Shown: positions 36,268 through 45,530 of the stretch, in pieces
How positions within the stretch are numbered: position 1 is the stretch's first letter
How the letters are laid out: each line of letters starts with the position of its first letter
Assembly: GCA_030425205.1 (NCBI GenBank)
Contig: JAUIAP010000023.1
Location: 1 to 64,000, forward strand
Length of the DNA stretch: 64,000 nt
Reading direction: 5' to 3'
Source: Anaerolineae bacterium
Lineage (GTDB): Bacteria; Chloroflexota; Anaerolineae; Promineifilales; Promineifilaceae
The notes under the pieces: generated by a model
Seen by the model: the letters and a program-made list of their open reading frames with translations, nothing else
Told to the model about the DNA's origin: nothing
The model's database searches: none
Program-made: the position numbers and the translations under genes

Positions 36268-36436
36268 GAGATTGTTGCTCCAAAAATGTGACCAGCGCAG
36301 CAAGCGAGCGAAACCCGATGCGGCGACCCGTGCGGAGTTCTTCAAGCACAAACGTGTGCTGGTTGGATGATTGCCCCCAAACGCGCAACAAAAATGAGCG
36401 GTAGGTAGCAGGTGTGTGGCTTAATTGCGACATCAT
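36248..36436 (-). CDS. Small protein coupled to the beta-helix gene, family A copy 2
   Basis: This 62-residue protein reads YRSFLLRVWGQSSNQHTFVL in its centre and LRTGRRIGFRSLAALVTFLE toward the end. It is related to the 72-residue protein encoded at 31723-31941. Its last codons overlap the start of the 1360-residue beta-helix protein by 20 bases. It lies 49 bases from the divergent BTAD regulator, so both probably share a control region. It has no signal peptide. The family function is unknown. Confidence 0.75.
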   Translation of the reverse strand: MMSQLSHTPATYRSFLLRVWGQSSNQHTFVLEELRTGRRIGFRSLAALVTFLEQQSHEQNSD

Positions 36437-36485
36437 GCGACCGTTTTACAATAGATGCGTCAAGAGTTCGTCAAGACACCAATTT

Positions 36486-39338
36486 ATGCTTCATCTCAAC
36501 CTGCTCGGCTCATTTTCACTCACCCGCGACGACACACCGCTGACGGGCTTTATTTCCAACAAAGTACAGGCATTGCTTGTCTATTTGGCCGTGACCCAGC
36601 GGACGCACACGCGAGACACACTGGCGGCGTTGCTCTGGCAGGGGGTGCCAGAAAAGGTCGCCAAGCACAGCTTGCGACAGGCGTTATCAAATCTGCGCAA
36701 AATTGTGCCAGAGGGGGTGGTGATTACACGCCAGACGGTCTCAGCGGCCGCCATCAACACCGACACGTCCCAATTTGACTCTCTGATCGGGGCGGGGAGA
36801 TTGGCCGATGCCGCCGTGCTGTACAAAGGCGAATTTTTAGAGGGCTTTTTTGTGGCCGACGCGCCCCGCTTTGAGACGTGGCAGGTCGTCCAGCGTGAGC
36901 GGCGACATCGTCAGGCGTTTGAGTTGTTTTATGATTTACAGACGGCGGCGCAAGGTTCGGCCGATTTGCCGCGTGCCATCGAATACGCTCGCCGCTTGCA
37001 GACATTGGAGCCATGGCACGAGCCGACCCATCGCTGCCTGATGCGCCTGTTTGCCCAGCGCGGCGATTACGCGAGCGGGCTGGCGCAGTTTGCCGCCTGT
37101 CGTCAACTGCTGCAAGACGAACTCGGCGTTGCGCCAGAACGGGCGACGCAAGAGCTATATGAGCGCATCAAGGCGGCGCGGCAACGCACCGTGCGTCGCT
37201 GGGTTGCGCCACCAGCGTTGATTGGCCGCAATGCGGAACTCGCTCAACTCAAACAGCTGCTATTGAGCGGCACGCGCATCGTCTCGCTGACCGCACCCGG
37301 CGGTTTTGGCAAAACACACATCGCCCAGCAGCTTGCCTACGACATGCGCCTGCATTGGCTTGAAGGTGTGTACTTTGTGCCGCTGGCGGCAGTGACAGAT
37401 GAGATCGGCGTGCTGACCGCCATCGCGCAGACGGTGCAGGTTGAGATCGGTGGCGAGGGGGAGATTTTGGCGCAGCTGCAACGCTGGCTGGCACGGCGTG
37501 AACTGCTGCTTGTGCTGGATAACTGTGAGCAGTTGGTCGGCGACTGGTTTGCCGCCTTAATCACCGCGCTGCTAGACGGTGCGCCACAGTTGACGCTGCT
37601 GCTGACCAGTCGGGAGCGGTTGCAGATGGGGGGTGAGCAAGTCATGCTGTTGGAGGGATTAGCGGCCGAATCAGCCGCTGTTGATCTCTTCCTCACCGCC
37701 GTCCGTCGGCAACAGCTCGACTTCGTGCCAGATACGAGAGCAACTCGCGCGATCTCGACCATCTGCCGTGCGGTGGGCAACGTGCCGCTCGCGCTTGAGC
37801 TGGCCGCCGCACAAATCGACCTGTTCGGCGTTGACGAAATCGCCCACGCCATCACCGCATCGCTAGACACGTTGGCGACGACGCAACGCCAAATCGCACC
37901 GCGCCAGCGCAGCATCCGCGCCGTATTTGACACATCATGGGCGCGTCTCAATGCAGATGAACGGGAACTGCTGGCGGGATTAAGTATCTTTGTCGCTGGG
38001 TGTACGCTGGCGGCGGCACAGGCAATTGTCGGCGCAACCCCCGCACGCATACGCAGCTTGGTCAACAAATCATTGCTGACGCGACAGGGCAAACGCTGGG
38101 TGCAGCATCCGTTATTGCAGCAATTTTCGGCCGAAAAGCTCGCCCAAAACCCCACCCGTCAGCAGGCGTTGCAGAACGCACACGCTGACTACTTCGCCCA
38201 CTTTCTCAACACCCATTTTGCCGACATTCAACTGCTCAAGCAGCCCACGCTGCAACAGGTCGCGGCTGACCTGCCCAACATCACACGCGCATGGCGGCAC
38301 GCCCTGACCCACGCACAAATCTCCAACGTCGCCATCAGCTTTCGCCCGCTCTCCTTTTTCTATGATGCAACCAACCGCATCGTTGCCTGGAAAAATCAGT
38401 TTCGTTTTGCCGTCGAACAGCTCGATAAACAGCCTGATGCCCCCGCGTCACAGCAAAATCCGTTGTTGGCGGGCATTCTGGTTGCGTATGGGACGGCGTT
38501 GGACAGATCGGCCGAATTCACGCTCGCTCACACCATCGGCACACGCAGTCTCGCTATCGCCACCGCCTATCAGTTCACCGAAGCGATGTTTCACGCCACG
38601 CTGCTCGTGGGGCGCAGCCAGCACTACTTTGGCGACTACGCTTGCGCCATCACCCACATCCGCGCCGCGCTCGACCTCAGCCGCCAGCTCGCCGATGCGC
38701 ACGCCCAAGCCCGCACGCTGCAATCGCTGGGCGGCAGTCTGCTCTATCATGGAAAAATCGCCGATGCAAAAGCGGCGTACAGCGAGGCGCAGCGGCTGTT
38801 TATCGAAGTGGGCGACAAGCGCGGCGAGATGTATGCGACCATGATGCTGGGGCAAGTCGCATATGTGCAGGGGGAGGTTGAACACGCATGGAGAGATTGG
38901 CACAGCGTCTTGGCACATGAGGGATTGCAGCGACATAAGCTGCTGGCGGGAATGCTCTACGACTGGATCACGGCAGCCCATTTTCGTCGGGGAGCGTATC
39001 GTGAGGCGTTGGAATCGGCCGATCAAGCCCTCGCCGTTCTCGACACGCTGACGTTCACCGCCGTCTATTTCAACAGCCAAATTCTCCGCGCCCACGTCTA
39101 CGCCGCCACCGATCAACTCGACCAGGCACAGCAAATCGAAGCCCAGTTACAACCGTATGCACACAATTCTGGCTCGCCTCTCCACCGTCATACCCACGAC
39201 GTATTGCGCGGTGTGTTGTTCATCAAGCTTGGTGACACGGTGCGCGGATTGGCGTTGCTCAAACAGGTTCAAGCCACACCGGCAAGCGGCTGGCTTAATC
39301 AGCAAATGGTTGAGCATTTATTGCCGCTGCTTGTGTGA
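36486..39338 (+). CDS. BTAD/NB-ARC/TPR transcriptional regulator (SARP-like)
   Basis: The protein has 950 residues from ATG 36486. The N-terminus is an OmpR/SARP-type winged helix (LNLLGSFSLTRDDTPLTGFI), followed by a bacterial transcriptional activation domain (residues about 95-245). An NB-ARC ATPase has Walker A APGGFGKTH (about residues 270-278), Walker B LLLVLDNCEQL and sensor LLLTSRERL. TPR helices fill about 600-950. Such proteins activate nearby operons. It diverges from the small-protein/beta-helix operon with only 49 bases between the start codons, so it probably controls that operon. It is cytoplasmic. Confidence 0.92.
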   Translation: MLHLNLLGSFSLTRDDTPLTGFISNKVQALLVYLAVTQRTHTRDTLAALLWQGVPEKVAKHSLRQALSNLRKIVPEGVVITRQTVSAAAINTDTSQFDSLIGAGRLADAAVLYKGEFLEGFFVADAPRFETWQVVQRERRHRQAFELFYDLQTAAQGSADLPRAIEYARRLQTLEPWHEPTHRCLMRLFAQRGDYASGLAQFAACRQLLQDELGVAPERATQELYERIKAARQRTVRRWVAPPALIGRNAELAQLKQLLLSGTRIVSLTAPGGFGKTHIAQQLAYDMRLHWLEGVYFVPLAAVTDEIGVLTAIAQTVQVEIGGEGEILAQLQRWLARRELLLVLDNCEQLVGDWFAALITALLDGAPQLTLLLTSRERLQMGGEQVMLLEGLAAESAAVDLFLTAVRRQQLDFVPDTRATRAISTICRAVGNVPLALELAAAQIDLFGVDEIAHAITASLDTLATTQRQIAPRQRSIRAVFDTSWARLNADERELLAGLSIFVAGCTLAAAQAIVGATPARIRSLVNKSLLTRQGKRWVQHPLLQQFSAEKLAQNPTRQQALQNAHADYFAHFLNTHFADIQLLKQPTLQQVAADLPNITRAWRHALTHAQISNVAISFRPLSFFYDATNRIVAWKNQFRFAVEQLDKQPDAPASQQNPLLAGILVAYGTALDRSAEFTLAHTIGTRSLAIATAYQFTEAMFHATLLVGRSQHYFGDYACAITHIRAALDLSRQLADAHAQARTLQSLGGSLLYHGKIADAKAAYSEAQRLFIEVGDKRGEMYATMMLGQVAYVQGEVEHAWRDWHSVLAHEGLQRHKLLAGMLYDWITAAHFRRGAYREALESADQALAVLDTLTFTAVYFNSQILRAHVYAATDQLDQAQQIEAQLQPYAHNSGSPLHRHTHDVLRGVLFIKLGDTVRGLALLKQVQATPASGWLNQQMVEHLLPLLV

Positions 39339-39388
39339 TGTTGGGCAAGTCATCTCAGGGTTTCGTGTAGTAATTGTCTCATATGACG

Positions 39389-39425
39389 TATTGCGTATTG
39401 CGTATCCAGAGGTTAATACGCAATA
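39389..39425. repeat. Hairpin of tandem GCGTATT words
   Basis: TATTGCGTATT (39389-39399) pairs with AATACGCAATA (39415-39425). The left side contains tandem copies of TTGCGTA. It is the same style as the hairpins at 8897, 58091 and 59644, with a different word. Confidence 0.6.
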
Positions 39426-39578
39426 TGACTGTCATCCACATCAAATCCCGTGATCGTGCACCGTTGGAACAGTGCGAGTTGAGTCGACGCGGCCTGTGAT
39501 GAGCGCATGGTTGAGCAGGTGGCGGCAAGCAATCAATTTATCGTGCCAGTATGTGCGACGGGACTGAATCGAATCCCA

Positions 39579-39668
39579 TCAAGCCGCCCCAACCGCCTCC
39601 AGCCGCTCCAAATACGCATCCCCCCAGGTCCGCAAACGCTTGATAATCGGCACAATCGTCCAGGGTGT
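39579..39668 (-). pseudogene. C-terminal scrap of an HxlR-like regulator
   Basis: On the minus strand, about 27 codons after a stop read as the last helix of an HxlR-type regulator (WTIVPIIKRLRTWGDAYLE) and end in a stop codon. HxlR genes often lie divergent from short-chain dehydrogenases, and a dehydrogenase fragment follows here. The identity rests on a very short match. Confidence 0.3.
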
Positions 39669-39686
39669 GGATTAACAAAAACGACT

Positions 39687-40043
39687 ATGACAAAAACAAT
39701 TCTAATCACAGGCTCCACCGACGGGATCGGGCTGGAAACGGCGAAACGATTGCTTGCAAAAGGGCATCGCGTATTGCTACACGGGCGCAATGCGTCTAAG
39801 CTGGAAAAGGTGGCACAATCGCTGGCGAGTAAGGGAGAAATTGAGAGCTACGTCGCTGACCTATCCGATATGAAGGCTGTCGCGGGACTAGCTGAGGCGA
39901 TCACTGATCAACACGATCAGCTCGACGTGTTGATCAACAACGCGGGTGTTTTGCGCGTATCCAACCCGCTGACAAAAGATGGCCTAGACGTACGCTTTGT
40001 CGTCAATACAATTGCGCCCTCCAATGGACATCGTCCGCAATAG
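39687..40043 (+). pseudogene. Truncated short-chain dehydrogenase
   Basis: The N-terminal Rossmann half of an SDR is intact: ILITGSTDGIGLETAKRLLA with the TGxxxGIG cofactor motif, and LDVLINNAGVLR with NNAG. The frame ends after 118 residues (RFVVNTIAP then unrelated residues), before the catalytic Ser and YxxxK motif; full SDRs run to about 250-290. It therefore cannot be active and is a deletion pseudogene. A longer frame from 39507 upstream adds residues without SDR similarity. Confidence 0.75.
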
Positions 40044-40073
40044 CATTTTCGATAATTGTCCATTGCAAAACGC

Positions 40074-40466
40074 TCAATACATCGTATTGTCGTTTGCACT
40101 TTTGTTCGGAATCTGCTGAATCGAATCCCAATGCTCAACGATTTTGCCATTTTCATCAAAGCGGAAAAAATCCATCGTCACGTACTCATCGCCACCCGGC
40201 CACGTTTGGTGGGTGTGTAGGGCGACCAGATCTCCCTCTGCAATCGCACGCACGAACGCGATTTGTTTGTTGGGATAGTCGCGTTGCATTTCCTCAAAGT
40301 AGTTGATAAATCCCTGCTTACCGTCGCGCACAGCGGGATTGTGCTGGATATATTCTGCGCCGACGTATTGCGCGACCGCTTTGGCGGGTTCGCCTAAGTA
40401 GGCGGTGCGGTAGAAAGCGATGGCGTTTTGTTTGTTTGTTTCCAATCTGTTTGTCGTAGACAGCAT
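40074..40466 (-). CDS. SnoaL-like polyketide cyclase/NTF2-fold protein
   Basis: This 130-residue cone-shaped alpha+beta-fold protein of the SnoaL-like group contains NAIAFYRTAYLGEPAKAVAQ, YIQHNPAVRDGKQGF and DFFRFDENGKIVEHWDSIQQ, the standard family landmarks. The His in YIQHNP and the Asp near the end line the cavity. Despite the family name, most such proteins have unknown small-molecule roles. AGGAG lies upstream of its start. It is cytoplasmic and follows the truncated SDR in convergent orientation. Confidence 0.88.
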   Translation of the reverse strand: MLSTTNRLETNKQNAIAFYRTAYLGEPAKAVAQYVGAEYIQHNPAVRDGKQGFINYFEEMQRDYPNKQIAFVRAIAEGDLVALHTHQTWPGGDEYVTMDFFRFDENGKIVEHWDSIQQIPNKSANDNTMY

Positions 40467-40687
40467 GTGTCTCCTTCATCAGCGTTGATGTGTGATGGGT
40501 ATCTACAGTCGTCCGCAGTTTAACCCACTTCTACGCTTGAGCCACGACGCGCCCCTCGCACGCTGATGCCAAAGCAGATCGTGCCCACCTTTCCCCCAAC
40601 TATTGGTAAGCACACCAGAAACACAAGATCGAGAGAAGAAAAGCACCGCCCTCTCGCTGGTGATCGTCGCTAGAGCGGCGGCCTATT

Positions 40688-40703
40688 AGACCGTTAACGG
40701 TCT
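40688..40703. terminator. 16-bp palindrome with short T-run
   Basis: AGACCGTTAACGGTCT is perfectly symmetric and is followed on the plus strand by GCTTTT. It lies just downstream of the DUF2853 gene (minus strand), so it may end that transcript. The surrounding 40467-40687 holds no gene I can support. Confidence 0.4.
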
Positions 40704-40713
40704 GCTTTTGGAC

Positions 40714-41055
40714 TCATCCATAGACTGCTGCTTTATCAAAGTGAACGACCAGCAAATAGTAGACGACCGCCCGATGCTTTGTTCGCACCGACTTGCCATA
40801 CGTTTCTATGACACTCTCAATTGCGGCATCAAGTGCATCTTCCTCAGATAGCCCCAGCTTCTTGATGAGGAAATTGTTTTTAAGCCTTTCAATCTCGCTT
40901 GGGTCAGTCGCTGAGACAGTCGCTGAATCCTTATTATAAATCGATGGGCCTAACCCGATTGTAACTTTTCGCAACAGGTCGCCATCTGGCTCGACACCAC
41001 ATTTCTCGCGCAAATCTGCTTCATACTTTTTGATCAACTCATCTCGCTTATTCAT
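40714..41055 (-). CDS. DUF2853 family protein
   Basis: This is a 113-residue cytosolic helical protein with the family core KKYEADLREKCGVEPDGDLL, RKVTIGLGPSIYNKDSATVS and KHRAVVYYLLVVHF. I start at ATG 41055, because the longer frame to 41076 would translate its own ribosome site (AAAGGAG). DUF2853 is widespread but without known function. It stands alone, downstream of a likely transposase scrap on the other strand. Confidence 0.9.
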   Translation of the reverse strand: MNKRDELIKKYEADLREKCGVEPDGDLLRKVTIGLGPSIYNKDSATVSATDPSEIERLKNNFLIKKLGLSEEDALDAAIESVIETYGKSVRTKHRAVVYYLLVVHFDKAAVYG

Positions 41056-41185
41056 TCTGTTTACTCCTTTGTGCATGTTGTTGTGCTTAGAATAACGATC
41101 TTAATTGCCCCCGTCAAGTTGAACTAGAGACAAAATGTCGCGCAAAAGAACCATGCATGATAAGAGTCGGTAATGCATAGTCAAA

Positions 41186-41338
41186 ATGTTCCGAGCAACC
41201 CGCTCCCAAGCAGAGCTAGGTCTTGGACTGGCCTCGAATATCAGCGACGACTTTCGTGATAAACGTGTGGAAGCGTCCTGGAAGCGTTCGGCCGATATAC
41301 TATGTGCATTGGCTCAAATCTACAGACGGGGTGTGTGA
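41186..41338 (+). pseudogene. Possible IS4-type transposase N-terminal scrap
   Basis: A 50-codon frame reads QAELGLGLASNISDDFRDKR then VEASWKRSADILC. The ELG...DxRxxxR layout resembles the N-terminus of IS4/Tn5-type transposases. There are no DDE residues and no terminal inverted repeats. A 66-codon frame in another phase (41223-41423) overlaps it. The assignment is weak. Confidence 0.25.
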
Positions 41339-41508
41339 AAAGACAATAGTTGTGAAGTTCCCAAACCTATCCCACTTCCGAGATTTGTTTTCACAGCGAC
41401 TATGGTCAGACGCTAAATTGTAGCTTTCCTAGCTTTGCGCTCATGAGTAGATCTAGCTGAATTATCAAAAATAAAAATGATTGACAACTAACATATAAGG
41501 AAACGACA

Positions 41509-42378
41509 ATGAGTGAAAATAGCATTGGCATATATGCCCAACCTTATGGAAGCTGGAAAGGGACTGGGATTAACCTGGATAAGGGATATCGTCTCACTAT
41601 CACCGCAAATGAATCGGAAGGCATTCGAAATATGAAAGAGGGAGAAAGCTTCTTCCCATCTGGATATGGTCGGGCTGACGATTCGTTCATTTGTCCCAAT
41701 TTGCCTGAGTACGCACTGGTCGGCAAAATAGGTGAGAACGGTGAGCCATTTAAGATCGGCACTGATTATTCTGAAACAGTGAACGTCATAGGGGAACTGT
41801 TCATAACGATTAACATCCGTTTGGATAACGCTGAGAGCTATGATCTTGAGGGTGAATATCAACTGACGGTTGAGTTTGAGGGGGCGCCAAGTTCAGCATC
41901 GGCTTTGAACGAGGATAATGATCTCATTTCGCAGGGACAACAAGAGGTTGGGCAGGTGGACGCCGGCAAGCAAACAAAGAGTGGATTGGGGATCAAGGGG
42001 ATTGATGCTGAATCGGCCGAAAAACTAAAAGAACAGGATATTGGCGATTCAGAAGCCCTGTTGCAAGTGGCGGGTGATGCTACGGGGCGTCGACGTCTTG
42101 CAAAGGAGACGGGTATTGCCGAAAAGACAATACTCGGGTGGGTAAATCGCGCTGATTTGATGAGGGTAAAAGGGGTTGGGGAGAAAAACAGCGACCTGTT
42201 AGAAGCGGCAGGGGTGGACACCGTCAAAGAGCTTGCACAACGTAACGCCGAAAATTTACAGATGAAATTGGACGAAATCAATGAGCAACAGGAATTGGTA
42301 AAAGCCGTTCCCTCTGTCTCAAAGGTGAAGGAGTGGGTGCAACAAGCCAAGAGACTAAAGGCGAAAGTTACATACTAA
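41509..42378 (+). CDS. LecA-like beta-sandwich fused to DUF4332
   Basis: The 289-residue protein has two parts. Residues 1-130 resemble PA-IL/LecA-type galactose-binding domains (SWKGTGINLDKGYRLTITAN, FICPNLPEYALVGKIGENGE, then PFKIG); this match is from memory and moderate. Residues 150-289 are a clear DUF4332 domain with helix-hairpin-helix units (RRRLAKETGIAEKTILGWVN, then RVKGVGEKNSDLLEAAGVDT). AAGGAAA precedes the ATG. There is no signal peptide. It is the first of four co-oriented genes with similar ribosome sites, and the next protein also ends in a helix-hairpin-helix unit. Confidence 0.75.
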   Translation: MSENSIGIYAQPYGSWKGTGINLDKGYRLTITANESEGIRNMKEGESFFPSGYGRADDSFICPNLPEYALVGKIGENGEPFKIGTDYSETVNVIGELFITINIRLDNAESYDLEGEYQLTVEFEGAPSSASALNEDNDLISQGQQEVGQVDAGKQTKSGLGIKGIDAESAEKLKEQDIGDSEALLQVAGDATGRRRLAKETGIAEKTILGWVNRADLMRVKGVGEKNSDLLEAAGVDTVKELAQRNAENLQMKLDEINEQQELVKAVPSVSKVKEWVQQAKRLKAKVTY

Positions 42379-42511
42379 AGCACTTCAATCTGCCAACGAG
42401 CAGTAGATCTATGTTACATCAGACCAACTTTACGCACCTATTGGTTACAACATTTGCCCGCTGACGACGTCCGTCACTTGGCAAGTTTTATCTTTTTGAA
42501 GGAAATGCACT

Positions 42512-45472
42512 ATGTCTATCCGTAGGACGATCGAGCTACCCACTACACTGAAAACAACCTTCGTTTTTACAAAAATTCCCAATAGTGTTCACGCTAATCG
42601 TTCTACATTGGAGCAATCAGCGATTACTCCGGCCAATTCACTTGCAGAGGCCATGCAAACGGCGCGAAATAAGGCGGCGATCACCTCTTTCTGTTGGGTT
42701 CATGGCGGAATTCAGGGTGACGGGTTGCAGATGAATGAAGCCACCTTTTTTGAAGGTGAAACGCTCGCGCTAACTTCAGCGGAAGGGGCTGTCGATACAT
42801 ACGCCGTAGCGGAACTGTATGACACAGCGGACATTGCCACGCAAGAGGCAATTGTCTCTGCGCTAAGAAATTCATTTCTGACAACGCCCTTTGTTGACAC
42901 CGCAACCGGTTCGACCGATGCGCCTACACGGGTTGTTGGTGGCATCGTTTTGTGCGAATTTCAAGATATCAAGGGAGGGGGCGCACAACAGCTCATTGAC
43001 GATCTGATCGGGTCGAACAGCGGGGAAGCACAGTCGAAGTTGCAGCAGTTCATAGCAAATGCGTCGCAGGGGCGTGTTCAGCTAGATATCGATGTGTATA
43101 GCGGCTCGGATGAATCACCACGCTGGCTCACGCTGCGCGGCAACTATCATCTCTATGCCAATGATTGGAATAAAGTTGCCCGTGAGGTGGACGCAAGGAT
43201 TGTCTTACCGAGCAACTGGGATTTTGCAATTTTTGTGTTTCCCGCACGCACCGCGACTGCGGAGCAACTGGCTTCAAACTGGTGCAAGACGGGTGACTTG
43301 GCTGACATAGCCGCAACCGACCTAGACGGCCGAGAACTACCGTATGTCATTGTCGATCCAGCAGGTTCGCCAAATCCTGTCGGCGTGATGATTCATGAAG
43401 TGATGCACGCATTTGGCTTACCTGATCTGTACTCGCGGGAGGTGAATCGTTCGCACGACCACTCAATCATGAGCGCGATTGGCGGGGAAAAACGGCTGAC
43501 GCTGTTCGAAAAGCTGCTGTTAGGCTGGTGTGACGTTACCGATGTTGTGTTCTTAAAGCGCGGCATCTATCCGATTGAAGTTGATGGAGAAAATGGGCAG
43601 GGCATTGTCATTTTGCCCGATTACGACGCTGGTCGGGAAGATATCTACTTTATGGAGCGCGATCAAGAGGGGGATATTCGCCTGTTTATGGCGCATCCAG
43701 ATCGGCAGTACAGCGTTATCTCTCCCGTTGATGTTTCAGCGCAATTCAAAACAAACGGTGTCTTCGGTTCCATTCAGTCGATGGTGGACGATGCGGGGGG
43801 GAAGATCGGCCGAATCATCGGAGTCAACCCCACCTATCGCCCCAGCAACACCGCGACCTCCTTGCGCGAGAATGAACGACTCGTCGCTGGCAGACACCAC
43901 TTCCGCTTAACCCCTATCGGCACACTCAATTTTAACGACGCACCCTTTTTAACTGTTGGTGGTGATTTAGTTAGCGCAGCCGTTGAGGAATGGAACGTTC
44001 ACGGTGCTGGCTATGGCTTTTGTGCCTTTGTCGATGACAGAGGCGTATTCAACTTGGCGCGTGGCACGCAACCAGCAAGCGAAGCCGTTCTCAAACAGAT
44101 TAAGCCCGCTGGTAAGCCACTTGATAGAGGGGAGTACTACCTTCAACTTGAAGAACGCAGCGGCGGCGGCGCAGCAGTGGCGATCTATCGCAGGCAGTCA
44201 ACAGGGGATGCGTTTGTCTACGACCTGTTCAGCACGCCGTATCTCTCGCGTGGCGGACAAATTAAGCAAGGGGAGTACATCCTCAAGCTAGATACGAACG
44301 GTGATCTGACCCTTCAACGCGGTGACGCGCAGATCGGCAGCAGCTTCGCCGTCTACTCGAAGGTTGATAATAATCCCCATTTTGCCTCTTTCGATTCTAA
44401 GGGTGCGCTTTCATATTATGATCGGCGCGGCGAACTGCTCAAAACCTTTAGCGGCAAGAAGGGCGAAGGACCGTTTCGGATTGCGATTGAAGAGAGTCAG
44501 CCGAACGTGGTGACGATCCTCGTCAAGGATGCTGCGGAGCAAATTCTGTATACGCTCTATAGCGTTGTGACCGCTGGATGGCAAACCGCCTCAGAGATGG
44601 GACATCTAATTGGCTTGGATTCAAAAAATCGTTTAACTGTCAATAAGGGGGAGCAAGTTCTTTTCAAAAGCGACATAGACGGCGAAGATATGACGCGCTA
44701 CTTCACACAAGATGGTTGGATGCGTTGGGTGAAAGCTGGTGCGACATGGCTCAAGACGTATGTGGGAGAGCGGGGAGTGGGGCCGTATCATCTGGCACTT
44801 GCCAATGCCGCTCATCATCGCTGTGATCTCGTTGTCAGAGATGCGGAAAATCGGACGTTGTACAGCATTTGCGGCTATCTCGAAGCGGGTTGGGCAACAC
44901 AGCAGGGGGATTTCCGGATTGAACTTTCGGCCGAAAAAGGCAGTCTTCTCGTCAGCGGCAAAGGCGCAAATGATGATGTGGCGGCTGCCCATCTTCGCGC
45001 TGAGCAGCGCAATCGGCCGATCACAATCACCTTCGACGACGAAGGCACGATGCGCTGGTGGAACAAGGCAGGCGAACAAATCAAGCTGTTTTCAGGCGAA
45101 CGAGGGCGCGGCCCATTTGAACTCGTCGTCGTGAGCGGGACGCATGATCGGTGGGAGCTTGTCGTTAAGGATGTCAGTGGTCGAACGCTGTACACAGTGG
45201 GCAGCGGTGTGGGCAGTGCGAAGGATGACCTAACCCGCATTGAGGGCATCGGTCCAAAAACAGCGACGCTGCTACACGAGGCGGGCATCACGTCATTTGA
45301 CGCACTGGCTGACAGCACGACGGAGCAGCTCGAAGCCATTCTCGACGCGGGCGGGGCGCGGTTCAATCTAGCCGTCCCCGACACATGGCCGCAACAGGCA
45401 CGCCTAGCCGCCGCAGCTGACTGGGCACAGTTGGAGACACTGCAAAAAGCACTCACAGGTGGTCGTGAGTAA
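42512..45472 (+). CDS. M6-like metalloprotease with lectin-like repeats and HhH tail
   Basis: This is a 986-residue protein. Residues about 150-420 are an immune-inhibitor-A/M6-like zinc protease with HEVMH at 295-299 followed by AFGLPDLYS, giving HExxH plus a third Asp/His ligand region. Residues about 490-910 hold three lectin-like (bulb-type/B-lectin-like) units, each with a YVGERGVGPYHLAL-type turn. The last 80 residues carry a helix-hairpin-helix (DLTRIEGIGPKTATLLHEAG) similar to DUF4332 units. There is no signal peptide or propeptide. AAGGAAA lies upstream of the start. The helix-hairpin-helix shared with the preceding protein suggests a common docking or cargo tag; this is inference. 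Confidence 0.8.
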   Translation: MSIRRTIELPTTLKTTFVFTKIPNSVHANRSTLEQSAITPANSLAEAMQTARNKAAITSFCWVHGGIQGDGLQMNEATFFEGETLALTSAEGAVDTYAVAELYDTADIATQEAIVSALRNSFLTTPFVDTATGSTDAPTRVVGGIVLCEFQDIKGGGAQQLIDDLIGSNSGEAQSKLQQFIANASQGRVQLDIDVYSGSDESPRWLTLRGNYHLYANDWNKVAREVDARIVLPSNWDFAIFVFPARTATAEQLASNWCKTGDLADIAATDLDGRELPYVIVDPAGSPNPVGVMIHEVMHAFGLPDLYSREVNRSHDHSIMSAIGGEKRLTLFEKLLLGWCDVTDVVFLKRGIYPIEVDGENGQGIVILPDYDAGREDIYFMERDQEGDIRLFMAHPDRQYSVISPVDVSAQFKTNGVFGSIQSMVDDAGGKIGRIIGVNPTYRPSNTATSLRENERLVAGRHHFRLTPIGTLNFNDAPFLTVGGDLVSAAVEEWNVHGAGYGFCAFVDDRGVFNLARGTQPASEAVLKQIKPAGKPLDRGEYYLQLEERSGGGAAVAIYRRQSTGDAFVYDLFSTPYLSRGGQIKQGEYILKLDTNGDLTLQRGDAQIGSSFAVYSKVDNNPHFASFDSKGALSYYDRRGELLKTFSGKKGEGPFRIAIEESQPNVVTILVKDAAEQILYTLYSVVTAGWQTASEMGHLIGLDSKNRLTVNKGEQVLFKSDIDGEDMTRYFTQDGWMRWVKAGATWLKTYVGERGVGPYHLALANAAHHRCDLVVRDAENRTLYSICGYLEAGWATQQGDFRIELSAEKGSLLVSGKGANDDVAAAHLRAEQRNRPITITFDDEGTMRWWNKAGEQIKLFSGERGRGPFELVVVSGTHDRWELVVKDVSGRTLYTVGSGVGSAKDDLTRIEGIGPKTATLLHEAGITSFDALADSTTEQLEAILDAGGARFNLAVPDTWPQQARLAAAADWAQLETLQKALTGGRE

Positions 45473-45530
45473 TGACGCAACCACGCGCATGGCACGCAGC
45501 AGACGAAACACAATCTAAAGGAAATTTCTC

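Noticed and set aside
37337..38155. Long open frames antisense to the BTAD regulator and to other GC-rich genes (for example 18997-19019... region of the GntR gene and 57092-57631)
   Set aside because: They mirror the codon bias of real genes on the other strand, have odd composition and no recognisable motifs or ribosome sites.
41223..41423. A 66-codon gene before the LecA-like gene
   Set aside because: No family features were found, and it overlaps a transposase-like scrap in another frame.
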